A stretch of DNA of 64,000 nt from Nemertoderma westbladi (Eukaryota; Xenacoelomorpha; Nemertodermatida; Nemertodermatidae), in assembly GCA_032718475.1 (NCBI GenBank), contig JAUCBJ010004830.1, positions 1-64,000 of the forward strand. The letters are read 5' to 3'. Positions 49,564 through 61,843 of this stretch are shown in pieces. The first letter of the stretch is position 1. Every line of letters starts with the position of its first letter. The notes beneath the pieces are model-generated. The model was given only the letters and a program-made list of their open reading frames with translations. It ran no database searches and had not been told where the DNA came from. The position numbers and the translations under genes are program-made.

Positions 49564-50939
49564 ATTAAATTATTAAACTATTTTTAATTGTATACATTCT
49601 AATTGCTAATTTCTTCATTATTAATTACATTACCTTCAAGAAGTACAAATTGATGATGTTGAAGGGGTTCAACAGATATATGAATCTATGAGGATTCAAT
49701 AACTTTCTCCCCCTCTTCAGCTACACATACAAGTAGACCATATACTATGTCCACCTCCATTGCAGAAGTTATTTTTTATAGACTAGAAATAGAAAAATAG
49801 ATCAATTTTTTGTAAAACTAAAAAATTAAAAAAATTCATCAATTGAGTAAATCCAAATTTGTAACAAATAATGGTAGCATGGTTAAATATTCCACAGCAA
49901 AACAAAAGTTGTAACACATAATGGGTAGCGTGGTTAAATGTTCCACCACCGTACCACGCTCCCTCCCGTTTCACACACCTGTTTGATTAACTCCCTGGCC
50001 TGCCAGCCCTTTCATGCTTTTCTCATACCATACTTTCTCATATCACATTTGTTGCGTTTTGGGGTGCGTGTCTCTGGTTGTGGTATATGTTGACACTATT
50101 GCAGCGCAAAACAATAATTGTCCCAAATGAGGGGCCACCTCCTTGATGTTCCACATCACCATCCATGTGCATCCATGTCCAACCACAAAATGTATTTCCC
50201 GACTGGGCCAGTCACTTTTGTCGCTTTACTTTTTCCTTGACTGTCCACTTTTCAGACAAACTCTACTCTCTCCCCTCGCCCCAATAATTGATATATTAAT
50301 GACTGTATTGTGAACAAATATATCTCCACCACCTTGCCTTGGTCTGGTGTAATACTCTCTGACATTTGGAAATATTTACTATAGTTACTAGGCAACTACT
50401 GTACTGTATGTTGTGTAGCAGTGTAGGCGATTCCTTATATTATATTAATTGTTTTTTACTGTATTATACAAAGTTCATGCGCTTATACATAAACTGAGCC
50501 ACAGTTCGTTGAAAATTCTTAAAAATAATACAAAGATGAAACTGATATTCTGAGAGTCAGAATTTATACTTTCGCCTTTAATCTTTTCTACTACAGTAGC
50601 TTATTATGTTGTGACCAAAACCGAAGCAAAGTTATAATATTCTTAACAATTAGGAAAATAATATTTACTAAAATAAATTGTCATGACTTCAATATAATTG
50701 TAATTATTTATTTAACAGCAACAAATTATTCTCGTTTTTTGTTTACCAGAGGGAATATAATTTGCCATACACGAAACGTACAGAACAGAAATGCCATGTA
50801 ATGAATATTTTATATATTACAATATAAGTATGTAGGTATATCAGTACATCGAGAGTATTAAAGGAAAAGTAATATCTTATATAGTTTTTCTGTAAGGTAA
50901 TATATATATCAACATTGGAAGGCGTTTAGGATGGTAAAA
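49564..50939. other. long non-coding AT-rich interval
   Basis: No gene, repeat array or RNA gene recognised. Confidence 0.3.
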
Positions 50940-51520
50940 ATACTATTAAATGTCCGTGTACAAACTCTTATAGAACTCTGTTTAGTCGAATTGGGGGTTC
51001 CACCATTAAGGTAATGGTAATTCTAAAGCCTAGGAAAAAATTTATTACATAAATGCTTAAGAACATAGATAAGGATATTCCTTCCCACCCTCCTGGTTAT
51101 AAGTTACTTAATTATTCATTAGACTTTGATATTACAGACCCACTAGGTACTGTAAGACAGCGTATAATTAACAAACCGATGTCCGATACAAAATTTGTTA
51201 CGTACAGGAGTATAGTAAAGTCATCTCTTTTACCACATCTTATTTACAAGGCAGAAAACTGTTATATACCGGACTATAGACGTATTGCTTTTACACGTAT
51301 CAGGTTAAGCTCACATAGTTTAAGAGACAAGATCGCTAGAGTAGAACCCCGCAGGATATGCGAGTCTGTCATGTGCGACAGTCTGTCATGCTGTCAGCTG
51401 TACAGGACGACCATCATGTTCTACTTCACTGTCCCATTTCCCCATAAGTGGGACCATTCTCTAAAAATGTAGTTTACAGTATGTTTGCTGCTTCCCTATC
51501 GAACTCATATGGGGGAAATG
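50940..51520 (+). pseudogene. LINE ORF2 C-terminal region with zinc-binding motif
   Basis: The ORF 51053-51472 reads RRIAFTRIRLSSHSLRDKIA and ICESVMCDS. In the neighbouring frame the sequence continues VQDDHHVLLHCPIS. This is the C-terminal pattern of many LINE ORF2 proteins (KLRISSH...C..C....VEDEHH.LL.CP). The frame change lies near 51390. Nothing else of the LINE is visible upstream. Confidence 0.6.
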
Positions 51521-51840
51521 CGATGATAGTTTGGTGCCACAGATGCCCGTAGGTGGGTATATCATCTCTGCCTGGCACAAGGGTTAATTATCTGCCACTT
51601 CTCCACCAATTCGACCATCTTTCTTCTGTGAGAATTGTCGACTTTAATAAATTGTTTAGTCTTTTGTGTCGGGTGCATGGATTTGCACAGAATCCTCAAT
51701 TCTTCTGCCACAGAAACTAGACCATAGAATTCCTCCCACTTCTCCATATTCCTAGCTACACCATGGGGGTGCAAATTGATAGATTCCTTCCAATACGTAA
51801 TCGCCCCCTCTCTCTGTACTCATGGAATGATTCTTGCGTC
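51521..51840. other. non-coding spacer
   Basis: A 70-codon minus ORF (51562-51774) is present but not recognised. Confidence 0.25.
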
Positions 51841-51843
51841 ATC

Positions 51844-52165
51844 CAGCAGAGTTCCAACATCACTATAACGCCCACTGAGTACCACACCAAACACAATTAT
51901 AGAGTTTCAACATCACCATAACACCCACTGTGTACCACACAAAACACAATTATAGAGTTCCAACATCACTATAACGCCCACTGAGAACCACACAAAACAC
52001 AATTATAGAGTTCCAACATCACTACAACACCCACTGAGTATCACACCAAACACAATTATTGAGTTCCAACATCTCTATAACGACCACTGAGTACCACACC
52101 AAACACAATTATAGATTTCCAACATCACTATAACACCCACTGAGTACCACACAAAACACAATTGG
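51844..52165. repeat. 53-bp minisatellite, ~6 copies
   Basis: The unit GAGTTCCAACATCACTATAA then CGCCCACTGAGTACCACACC and AAACACAATTATA repeats about six times with few differences. Confidence 0.95.
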
Positions 52166-52174
52166 CTCATTCCA

Positions 52175-52590
52175 TGTAAAGTGCGGGACATTCGTACGAC
52201 TTTTTGTGCATACTTTAGTACTGTACATCAAGAAAATGAACTAAAATATTATAATGCTTGTGTTTCTTAGAAAAACCAATTATCGGTTCTTTATAAAAAA
52301 GCAGTTTGGAAAACCTGCAGAAGTTTATGTCTCAGAATTATTGGTTCAAAAAATTGTAAAGTGCGGGACGCGTACGAAAGTGAAATTCCCAACTGTCAAA
52401 TTCTTTGCTGAAGTTCAGCGAATTGAGTAAAGTTAGTGGGAAAACTTGTGTTCCGTGATGTTCCTAGATATGTAGGGAAAATAAATTAGCCTTTAGTAAG
52501 CTGGTAGGTAACTTCAATGAAACAGGGGAGTAGTTTAAGTGCAGCAAAGTCATGTAAAGTGTGGGACATTTCATTGTAAAGTGCGGGACA
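52175..52590. repeat. four dispersed TGTAAAGTGCGGGAC motifs
   Basis: TGTAAAGTGCGGGAC (one copy with GTGTGGG) occurs at about 52175, 52355, 52553 and 52575, all on the plus strand. Three copies are followed within 0-3 bases by CGTACGA or CGTGCGA. Spacing is irregular, so it is not a tandem array. Function unknown. Confidence 0.75.
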
Positions 52591-54347
52591 CGTGCGATTT
52601 TATCATTTATAAACACATTAAATCGTTAATTATTACATTATTCCGAGTAAATCAGTGATAGTTATAAACTTGACAGTGAGATTGCTACATATAATTTGAA
52701 CTTAAAGATGAATGACAATGCAACTAACCCTAACCAAAATACTAAACCTAACCTACCACACTTTAGTTGGTCCTGTAAAGCCCCTTACTACTGCGTACAT
52801 GTATACATGTGACTGCCTGTCAAGTAAATGTTCAAGTATTTAAAGCATACAATTCCACTGGAGGTCCGGCCAATAGTACAGTGCAAACTGCACAGTAGTT
52901 ATGAGGCGGGTGGGGGGGGGGGGGGGGGGGATTATTTAATAGATATAATTATAATAGGCCTCCAACAAATAGGCTGTCCGGGCTTTATTACGCCATTCCA
53001 GCATTCCAATATTGCGATACGTAACGTAACACAAAGTTTAACAAAGCTTTCCCTTTCTCAAAATTGGCCCCAGCATGAAAAAATGGCGCAAAACATTGCT
53101 CTGCCACTGCCACTGGCAATGTACGAACACCCCTAAATGGAGTAAAAAAACAAATAGAGGCCAACATAATTATAGTGCCTAATACTGTAAGTAAAACAGA
53201 AGAGTAGGCACGACAATAACAAATTTGTTTGTATCATTTTATTGTAGCCTTACCCCTTACCCTAAGCCCTAGTACAGCGTGGCTCCTACTTGCTGTATTA
53301 TTACCTCCAGGCAGTTCAATATTATTTAGTAGGCTTATGTAAAATTACCATTTAAGTGCACTGTAGGCCTAATGTAATACAGATTAGATAGCCAGATTAG
53401 ACCTGGAACTGTAGTCCACCCATAAAACCGTTATAGTAGCGTACCATGTAAGCGTAAGAGACTGAATGGGAGCTTTGCAGTAGGCCTACGCACCAGCCAG
53501 AGCCAGGAAGGGGTTAATGGTAGGCCTACAATTAGAACATTACATCAGTTGATCTAACTAGGCCGTAGCCTATATACAAAATAAAATACGGTACCAGTAT
53601 GCACTTACAATACAACTGACCTACCTACCGTCGTAACCGTCGGTTTGGATTTAACTGCAGGGTAAGTACCAGACACAATATTGCACAGAACATTACATCA
53701 GTTGATCTATAACTAGGCCTGAAAATTTCAGTTTTTAGGAAAAATTTCCAAAAAAAACGTAATTTTTTTTAAAAATTTGACAATATTGGAAATTTTATTT
53801 TTAAAATGTTCTCCATGGCGAGCTGATTCCAAATATGTGGTTTTTAGAGGTCCCCAGCGTTGTCTTAATGCTCCAAGTTTCATTTAAACATTTTTTTCCC
53901 AAAAATATTTCATTTTTAGTAATTAGGGAAGCCAGACTTTTCGAACTAATCCGACCGCACTGAAAAACATTATCAGACATTCAAATACAACCTTCATACA
54001 TCATAAATATGAAAAAAAAATTGCACCTACTTGCACCACCCCTTCGCATAAGGAGCAATTCAAAAATTCCAGTTTTCAACATTTTTATATTATTATTGCA
54101 TACATTTAGTCTTATTAATGCAATAACACATCGAATTCCTATCACTACTCTGAATACTTTATTGACCATGATCACTGTTGGTTATAATGATACATCAATA
54201 CATACAACAAGTACATCACAATGCACTTACTAATGGAATTCTACTTCAGCTTAGTTGTTATTTGTGATCAGTGATTGGCTGAAAATTTAATCAGCTCTCT
54301 AAGCTGGAATATAAAACAAATGGCCATAGAAACCAGGTTAGTTGCCT
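52591..54347. other. AT-rich interval rich in TAGGCCTA palindromes
   Basis: A long G-run lies near 52912-52930. TAGGCCTA occurs at 53364, 53481 and 53521. The phrase CATTACATCAGTTGATCTA occurs twice (near 53538 and 53692). No gene is recognised. Confidence 0.4.
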
Positions 54348-54677
54348 CTATGTAAAACTCTGTTGCTTACCATGATTAAATAAAGATTTTAAGAGATTTC
54401 GAGAAAATTTCTCTAGAAAATCATCACGTATAGACACCAACCGTGACTTAATAAATCGTCTACTTTTTTCATCAGACCCAGTAATAGCATCATATCGCCA
54501 TATTCCCACGAATATGAAACCAAAGGCAATCACCAGTGACGCTTTGGGTCTACTCAAGCCATTCGACAAAGATAGCATTTTTTCATAAGCTGTTGGCAAA
54601 TGTAGTAAGCCACTTGGCTTGGGATCCAATAAGACTCCAACATTCTGGTTTTGGGCTTCCAGCATTAGGTCAAACAA
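54348..54677 (-). other. unidentified 109-codon ORF
   Basis: The ORF overlaps the first copy of the 92-bp repeats. It reads SRPKASLVIAFGFIFVGIWR and DEKSRRFIKSRLVSIRDDFL. There is one hydrophobic stretch but no recognised family. It may be an exon or chance. Confidence 0.25.
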
Positions 54678-54866
54678 AAAGCCAGTGGCACATATAGTAT
54701 GCCACTTGGCTTGGGATCCAATAAGACTTCAACATTCTGGTTTTGGGCTTCCAGCATTAGGTCAAACAAAAAGCCAGTGGCACATTTAGTATGCCACTTG
54801 GCTTGGGATCCAATAAGACTCCGACATTCTGGTTTTTCGGTTCCAGCATTAGGTCAATCAAAAAGT
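54609..54866. repeat. 92-bp tandem repeat, ~2.8 copies
   Basis: The unit beginning GCCACTTGGCTTGGGATCCA recurs three times with an ~92-bp period. Confidence 0.9.
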
Positions 54867-55045
54867 AAAACTCTGCCTCCCTGCAACACGTTGACGTCAT
54901 GGCAGAGGTTAATACTGAACATTTACTTTAGTTTACTAAGGTTGCAGGAAATTGTGCCACTTATGGAACATCTCAAAATTAATAATAATTATAAATAAAT
55001 AATATATAAAAATAAATAATAATAGTAACAATAACAAATAATAAC

Positions 55046-55445
55046 AGCTTTGAAAACCTATAAATAACGAAAATAGCCCATTTCTATGAAGCTTTATGGA
55101 GATTTTGATATTTTGTGCCATGCTAAACACATGTGCCACATGCTAAAAGTGGCATCTATGTGCCACTAGAGAATTCTAAACCGTTTGTAATCGAATCAGC
55201 ACCTTTGAAAACCTATAAATACCGAAAGTGGAAATTTTCTATGAAGCTTTAGAGATTTTAATATTTTGTGCCATGCTAAACACATGTGCCTCATGCTAAA
55301 AAGTGGCACCTATGTGCCACTAGAGAATTTGAAAACATTTGTAATCGAATCAGCACCTTTGGAAACCTATAAATACCGAAAATGGAACATTTCTATGAAG
55401 CTTTGTTTTGATATTTTGTGCCATGCTAAACACATGTGCATCTAA
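55046..55445. repeat. ~157-bp tandem repeat, ~2.6 copies
   Basis: Phrases CTTTGAAAACCTATAAATA, TTTTGTGCCATGCTAAACAC and TGTGCCACTAGAGAATT recur in order at about 155-160 bp spacing. Confidence 0.85.
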
Positions 55446-55459
55446 ACACATCTATTATC

Positions 55460-56797
55460 GGCTCAACGACCAGTTCTCTATAAACCCCTTAGAAAATGGA
55501 GTCCATTAATCCATAAGGGTTTGATTTGTCATAGATCGAGAATCCAGACTGTCGACATAAACTCACAGTTTAGGTTCCCAGTGATAATCCCTAGTCACCC
55601 AATAGAATTGCAAAGAGCGATTTTATGGGATATACACAAGAGGTTGCATCACGCGGGAAAGTTACACTGTTTGTCGGCAGCGAGACAGTGATTCATTCTA
55701 TTGCAGCCAAGCAGGGCAGTAGGCACTATGTATGACGCCTGTCTGGTTTGCAAGAGGGTGAACGCCAGAGTATTGGAACAGGAGATGGCTGAACTCCCGG
55801 AAGCGAGAGTGCAGGCATATGACCCACCCTTTACGAATACAGGGGTGGATTGTTTTGGTCCGATTGAGGCAAAGAGTGGACGGCTGACCCACAAGCGATG
55901 GGGCCTGCTACTGACATGCATGGCTAGTAGAGCCATACATATTGAGCGTGTGGCAGACATGTCGACCAAATCTCTGCTCCTGGCCTTAAAGAGATTTATG
56001 GCCAGGAGAGGACTAGTAAAGGCGTTCTACTCCGATAAGGGTACAAACTTTGTCGGAGGGAATAGCGAGTTGAACGCGGCTCACAAAGCAGCACAGAATA
56101 AAGAAATTTCTGCAGCACTTTTGCCGCAAAGAGTAGAATGGAGATTCAATACTCCAGAAAGTCCTTGGAGAGGAGGAAGTTGGGAGCGTTTAGTTCGCTC
56201 TGTAAAGCAGGCCATTGCCAAAACGTTGCCTGTAAACAAACAACTTACCGATGACGAACTGGTCACAGCTTTCATCGAAATCGAGCATACATTAAACTCG
56301 AGGCCGATAGCTATGTTGCCAGACGGTGTTGCATTAACGCCGAATCATTTGCTAATGCAGAGTCCAGCATTTCTTGTGCCGGCATCAGAACCCATTAGTG
56401 CCGACCTATATAGTCGTAAGAGCTGGAAAGTGACACAATTAATTGCGTACACATTCTGGGAATATTGGCGGGAATACTATCTTCCCACCATATCTACCAG
56501 ATCAAAGTGGTACAAAACGGTTCGGAGTCTCCAAAGGGGAGATTACGTATTGATAACCGAGCCGTTGTCAAGAGAAAATATTGGGAAACCGGTGTCATCT
56601 TGCACATACACCCAGACGTGCAAAACATAGTGCACACAGTCACTGTGAAAATTAGGTGCAAGTGTCCGCACCCAAAGAAGTGTAAAACTAATGGTTTACA
56701 CACCTTGGACCGACCGGTCCAAGATATTGTGTTATTAGAGGAGACACGCATCGAGACAGGAGATTATAATTTGTCTCCTGCCTCAATCAAAAATTAG
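55460..56797 (+). pseudogene. BEL/Pao integrase fragment, older and distinct from the 9-24 kb element
   Basis: The fragment starts in the integrase zinc region (PVIIPSHPIELQRAILWDIH, KRLHHAGKLHCLSAARQ) and crosses one in-frame TGA near 55687. It continues open from 55701 to 56630 with CLVCKRVNA, FTNTGVDCFGPIEAK (first Asp), FYSDKGTNFVGG (second Asp), GGSWERLVRSVK (Glu) and SRPIAMLPDG. A frame change near 56560 leads to the integrase C-terminal beta domain (RKYWETGVILHIHPD, LDRPVQDIVLLEE) ending at 56797. No RT, gag or LTR is recognised beside it. Its sequence differs clearly from the integrase at 14754-17795, so it is a separate family. Confidence 0.88.
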
Positions 56798-58123
56798 TGT
56801 TGGACGCAACTCACTTCGTATGCATTCCAACACAAACGCAAAATCGCAAATCGCAACGCAAAATCCAAGTATATGTCCATGTAATTTTAGATGTAATTTT
56901 AAACCATCAGGAATAATTGAAAACCATCCCACTAATAAAAAACGGTTCGTAGTAAATATACAAGAACCTCCCTCAGTCAGTCCTCAGGAATGTCAGTATT
57001 CGATTTAACAACATTTCAATTCAATTCAACAATTCAATTTACTCTATTTCTATTTACAATACTCTATTTACTATTTACTCTATTTCTATTTACAAAACTC
57101 AATTTACTAAGTTCGGAATCTTTGAAAGTTTTCAGCTTGGCTGCTGGTGGCATTTCTTCCGTGGCTTTCTTCCGAACAATATATGCATGCTACTTATTAG
57201 ACTTTGCTTCTGTATTTGAGATATGCAGTGCATACATACGGTACGTGCAGACCTCACAGGGACAAGGCTTTATAAATATTTGGGTTTTTATACATCACAT
57301 CTGCGTTTTATCGCTCCTGGCTTACGAAGTCAGTTCGTCTTAGCACCTCCCCTTTGGGAGGCCATATTCCTTCAATAAGTGCTGTCGCTTACTGCAACTT
57401 AGGTTTTACCCTTCCTGGGTAATGATGCCAGTCCCAGATTATGTGTTCAGTGGGTCTATCTGGGGTCCGATTTCCCAGTTGGTTTGGTGGCCATTGTGAT
57501 GCTGGGAGTAGAGGCACTCGTAGAGAAGTTGCATGCTCCTCATACCTTGCCTCTGTCACAAGCAGTAGCTTGTTATACCTTGTTGCTACGAGCAACTAGA
57601 CGTGTCGAGATAGGATGGATAGCGAACCATTGATAGTGGAAGTGGCGGAAGTACCGGTATTTCATATGTTTGAATCTTTTCAATGTGTATTACCAAAGTA
57701 TCAACAGTTGCTGAAGTTTGAGAACCCGGAACTTCAGAACTAACTGTACCACTATTAGAGGTAGCCATATCCAGATATCTCACTATTATTGCTGTACTAT
57801 ATTCTGGTTTTAATACAGATCTATATATCTATGATACACTGCAGGCGTCATGTAGACAGGTAGGCTAGGTACTGGTCTGCCGGTAGTATATCAGTAGCCA
57901 GTACCAGAGTACTGGTACCGCTAGCCGTACCAAGAACAAGAAGAAGTAAGAAGAAAGTGTAGGTCTACACTACACTACAATGAACTGAGGTACCGGCTGT
58001 CCGGCAGTCCGGATCGATAGGCCTACAGCATACCGCATACAGCAGTACTGGCTGACTGGTACGGTACAGCGGTAAGACGCCCCACAACGCCTCAGGCTGA
58101 CAGGCCTCAGACAGTTGGCCTAA
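56798..58123. other. interval without identified genes
   Basis: Small ORFs only. A minus frame at 57595-57389 (NRTPDRPTEHIIWDWHHYPG) might be a transposase C-terminal remnant, but this is too weak to name. The stretch 57840-58080 is rich in GGTACTGG/CCGGTA strings. Confidence 0.3.
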
Positions 58124-58378
58124 TCAATACATTATCAGACAATTCTGCACTGGTGAAAACAAGTTCCAAAACCCATAAGAAAAATTTCCTCTTGATTCTG
58201 CGTCTGGATTCTGACTAAGGTTTCGCAGAGTTTCCAAGGAGATGCCATACTTTTGCAATGGAATGGTTTCCAATTGTTCGGATTTATTTGACCATGTGGA
58301 TAATAGTGTTTTTTCAGCCGCAGGTAGAATATCACTCCCTTGTGACATTAAACGTTCAATAGCATCAGTAAGACACAA
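58124..58378 (-). other. unidentified 84-codon ORF
   Basis: Reads DAIERLMSQGSDILPAAEKT and LETLRNLSQNPDAE. No family is recognised. Its upstream end overlaps the first copy of a 136-bp duplication. Confidence 0.25.
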
Positions 58379-58630
58379 TATAGACTAGAAAGGCCAGGCT
58401 GTAGCAGACAGAGGAAGCTCTTGAAAACTAATTCAGTTTATTTTAATTAATTTTTAACAAAAAATATCAACTGGTGATAATTAATCATTACTCAATAGCA
58501 TCAGTAAGACACAATATAGACTAGAAAGGCCAGGCTGTAGCAGACAGGGGAAGCTCTTGAAAACTAATTCAGTTTATTTTAATTAATTTTTAACAAAAAA
58601 TATCAACTGGTGATAATTAATCATTACTAT
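58359..58630. repeat. 136-bp tandem duplication, two copies
   Basis: The segment AATAGCATCAGTAAGACACA through CTGGTGATAATTAATCATTA occurs twice back to back with one G/A difference noticed, so the duplication is recent. Confidence 0.95.
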
Positions 58631-58639
58631 CAGTTTTTT

Positions 58640-58810
58640 TCAAAAATACTCCGGCCCCATCTTCGCCCGCGACTTCGCCTGCGACTCCGGCCCCGTCTCT
58701 GCCCGCGACTCCGCCTGTGACTCTGTTCGCGAGTCTGTCCGCGACTCTGTCCGCGAATCCACCCTCGACACCACCCGTGACTCCGCCCGCGACACTGCCC
58801 CCGACGTTCC
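58640..58810. repeat. GC-rich GCGACTCCG-type triplet-phased repeat
   Basis: Degenerate 9-15 bp units (CCCGCGACTCCGCC, GACTCTGTCCGCGA) give Gly/Ala/Val-rich or Arg/Glu/Ser-rich frames on the minus strand (GGVAGRDGAGVAGEVAG). A similar CCTCCACCCCnGCTCC run lies at about 59195-59290. The remainder up to 60030 shows no gene. Confidence 0.6.
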
Positions 58811-60031
58811 CACCAAACAGATCAAATATATGGTCGTCATGCTGTGGGACAACCTGTGTCACGTGGAGGCTGGCTGGCTCCAGCACCCCATTGGGAGTGG
58901 CAGTAGACTTGACCCAGCCAAATATCTGCCACCCCCGATCTCCTTATGCCTCTAGCTGGTGTTGGACGAAGTCACGGACCTTGTATTCGTCCACTGATTG
59001 ATTTTTCGACTGAAAATGTAAATAATATTTGAAATATAAAAATTGAAACTAAATTTGTAATTTAAATTATCCAAATATTACGTTTTAATAATACAATAAT
59101 AGCCATTACAGTCCTGCTCTCGAAAAGCATTCCTTTGATCAAACATTGATCAAACTTTGATCAAACATTGATGTCATTAATGAAACGGCTCCCACAATGC
59201 CTCTGCCCCTGGCTCCCGCACCGCCTCCACCCCCAGCTCCCGTAATGCCTCCACCCCTGGCTCCTTCCTGCAATGCGCCGCGCCGCCCCCAGCCATGTAA
59301 ACATTGAATTGGTAGAGTGGGGCCACCGGAATCACTCACGTGATATGAACTCTGGCGTCTTCAGGTACACCATTGACCAAGGTAGTCAGTCGGCTTACCC
59401 CAGCCGAGGATCTACCACCCTATCCCTCCGTATAATTCCAACTCATTGTTGACGTGGTCGCGGGCATTGAGATCTGGGATCATCCGTAGTTGCGTTTGAA
59501 AATATTAAACATAAGTTCATTATAAAATTAACCCTTTTGAGATCCTGTGCCCTATGCGGGCTACCACTTTTAGAGGGTACTGTGGACAAGCAATATAATA
59601 TTTATATACTGCCATCTGAAATGTCCCGTAATCCATATAGGAAGCCAATGAATAGCATGTCCATTTTTATGATTTTGTCACATTAGATGTTGACCAATTA
59701 CTTCAATTTCTATACAGAATGGAATTTTTTGAATCTTATGGCTGAGCAGTACCATGCCACGGTGTCCGGACAATTGCGACCCGGACAATTGCGACCCATG
59801 ATTTTTTGTTGCGGTTGGCCCTACATTATTCGCAATTAGATATTCTGGAATGTTTTGAATTAAAATTAATTGTTTTGTCATAACCTACATATATTGTTAA
59901 CATTGTTCATGCATTATTTTTTTACTAGCTATTATTGATTGTCCTAACTTTATAATTATTACATAAATATAAATTTAAAACAAATCAAAATTAAATCTAA
60001 AATAACCTGTTAAAAACCAAAAATAATTTTG

Positions 60032-60501
60032 CTAATGATGGGAAACTAATTCGAGTCTGATAGGGTTAGTCAATTTTTTTATCATCACGACGAAAATACG
60101 TGATATGATAATGGCCATGAGGTACTGAACATAGAACAAATATAATGTGCAATCAATCCACCCTATGTCAAGTTTCCTCTGGGCCTCAATCACAGAATGA
60201 AGAATTTTCTCATCCTTCACAAGAAACATGGCATCTACTGGAGTCTTATCATGAAACTCAATCATTGAGTTTACCTCCTTCTCCTGTCTCTCTGGGATGA
60301 CCAAAGGGTGGTAGTTTTGCAGAATCTCTTGATAGCCTCTCTGGCCAAGGAGATCTTGGATCGTAGGTGAGATGATATTTCATCTGCACCAGTTGATCCA
60401 CATCTGAACTGAAAGAACCACAGTAGGCACTTCAGGTGGCCATCTAAACTTTCACCCTTTGTGCCACATTTCTCACGCTCCTCTGCCATCACGAACTTCA
60501 A
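60032..60501 (-). pseudogene. unidentified protein remnant in two frames
   Basis: Two overlapping minus-strand ORFs (60501-60271 and 60304-60032) read MAEEREKCGTKGESLDGHLK, ISLAREAIKRFCKTTTLWSS and then, one frame over, DKTPVDAMFLVKDEKILHS. The join looks like a single protein broken by a frameshift. No family is recognised; a transposon-encoded protein is likely from context. Confidence 0.35.
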
Positions 60502-60814
60502 CTGCCCAATGTCACAGACTGTACAGTTCTATAAAACCCTGATCAGTGGTGCCCAACCGCCTTTGAACCTGGAATACAATAGTAGCAGCCATGTTAAGGT
60601 TTTGCTTGACATATTTTTGACTGTTACGTTGATCCACCTCCATGGAGTCCTTCTATTTCTGGAGAACCTATACATGGGTCGGATCAAACCTTAGGTCAAA
60701 ATCATGTATAGCAAGCTTGCCCTTAACCGATTGCACACCCCAGTTATAGCCAGGTGTGACACCCTTCCCAACCACCTCTTCGCAATCACTATCATCGGAT
60801 ATTCATAGATAGAT

Positions 60815-60935
60815 TGTACCGGTACCTAAGAATGTAGCAGCTAGGCCTAGTGACACTCTGACATGCCTACCTTCAGACTTTACGACCCTCAAACTATAAA
60901 CTAACTTAATTAAATAACAATTACTCCAGGAATCT
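60815..60935. repeat. dispersed 120-bp repeat, copy B
   Basis: Near-identical to 44058-44184. It is followed by an AAATAAATCAATCA-type simple repeat (about 60945-60990), as could follow a retroposed copy. Confidence 0.85.
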
Positions 60936-61273
60936 TAATCATGTAAAAATAAATAAATAAATCAATCAATCAATCAATCATCATCATCAATAACTCTGGG
61001 GCGTTTAGGAGGTGGTATGATCTCTCCTTCACTATCAGCATCATCTGAGGAAAAACAAAAATTAAAGTTCCTCCTACAACCTTTATCCTTAGGACAGAGT
61101 CGCACCTTGCAAGGATGACTGAACAAGGGGTGGTAGGGGAAGGCAAGTTTATCATTGAAGGTGATGCTGAAAGTGAAGGAAGATCTACAGAAATCTGCCC
61201 CTCATTAAGGTCTCCGTTGCCAATACCAGTGGGACTGGTTGCAGTTGCAGTACTGGTAATAAGTTGACTAGGC

Positions 61274-61843
61274 CTACAATTTGCAGCATAACATAACTGC
61301 TATTAGTGGTACTAGTAGTACCCTAACAGTGGTACTGATCGGCACACTAGACGGAGCTCTAGAAGTACCACTAATATCAGCTTGCAAAACCCCAGCACAA
61401 GCAATGGAGCCTCTGATACCACTACCTGCCTGACTTCCTATGTTTCTATATTTTATAAAGTCATTGCCTCTTAATGATATAACTTTGTTTAGGACACTCT
61501 TATCAACTTTTTTACCTAGCCGCGAAGTAACCCAATCAGACAATAATTTAGCCCCCTCCCCAACATTGTTTGCTCCCATAATTTGCCTAAATACTGTATA
61601 AATAGAATCTTCTAGATTATTGATGACCTTTGTAGATTTAGATTGGGACTGTGCTTCTTTAAATTCATGCATTCGTAGTTTGGATTCTTCCTTACTTAAA
61701 TTATGAAATTTCTGAAGATGTGTAGAGAGGTACTTCTGTGGCCTAGGGGTATCACAATACATATAGCGAATTGGTTTCAAAGGAATAACTTTGGAGGCTC
61801 CAGTGCCAGTTGGGGTAGAATCATCGGAATCAGAATAAGACAT
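61274..61843 (-). CDS. unidentified 189-codon ORF with a zinc-finger-like motif
   Basis: Starts with a good ATG (MSYSDSDDSTPTGTGAS). Residues ~28-47 read YMYCDTPRPQKYLSTHLQKFH, with one Cys and two His; the other Cys of a C2H2 finger is replaced. The rest (IYTVFRQIMGANNVGEGAKL, ISLRGNDFIKYRNIG) is not recognised. The C-terminal ~45 residues look like random translation. It may be the first exon of a transposon or host gene. Confidence 0.4.
   Translation of the reverse strand: MSYSDSDDSTPTGTGASKVIPLKPIRYMYCDTPRPQKYLSTHLQKFHNLSKEESKLRMHEFKEAQSQSKSTKVINNLEDSIYTVFRQIMGANNVGEGAKLLSDWVTSRLGKKVDKSVLNKVISLRGNDFIKYRNIGSQAGSGIRGSIACAGVLQADISGTSRAPSSVPISTTVRVLLVPLIAVMLCCKL

Noticed and set aside
57389-57595. 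Minus ORF as a piggyBac C-terminus
   Set aside because: The expected Cys-rich pattern is not found in any frame downstream.
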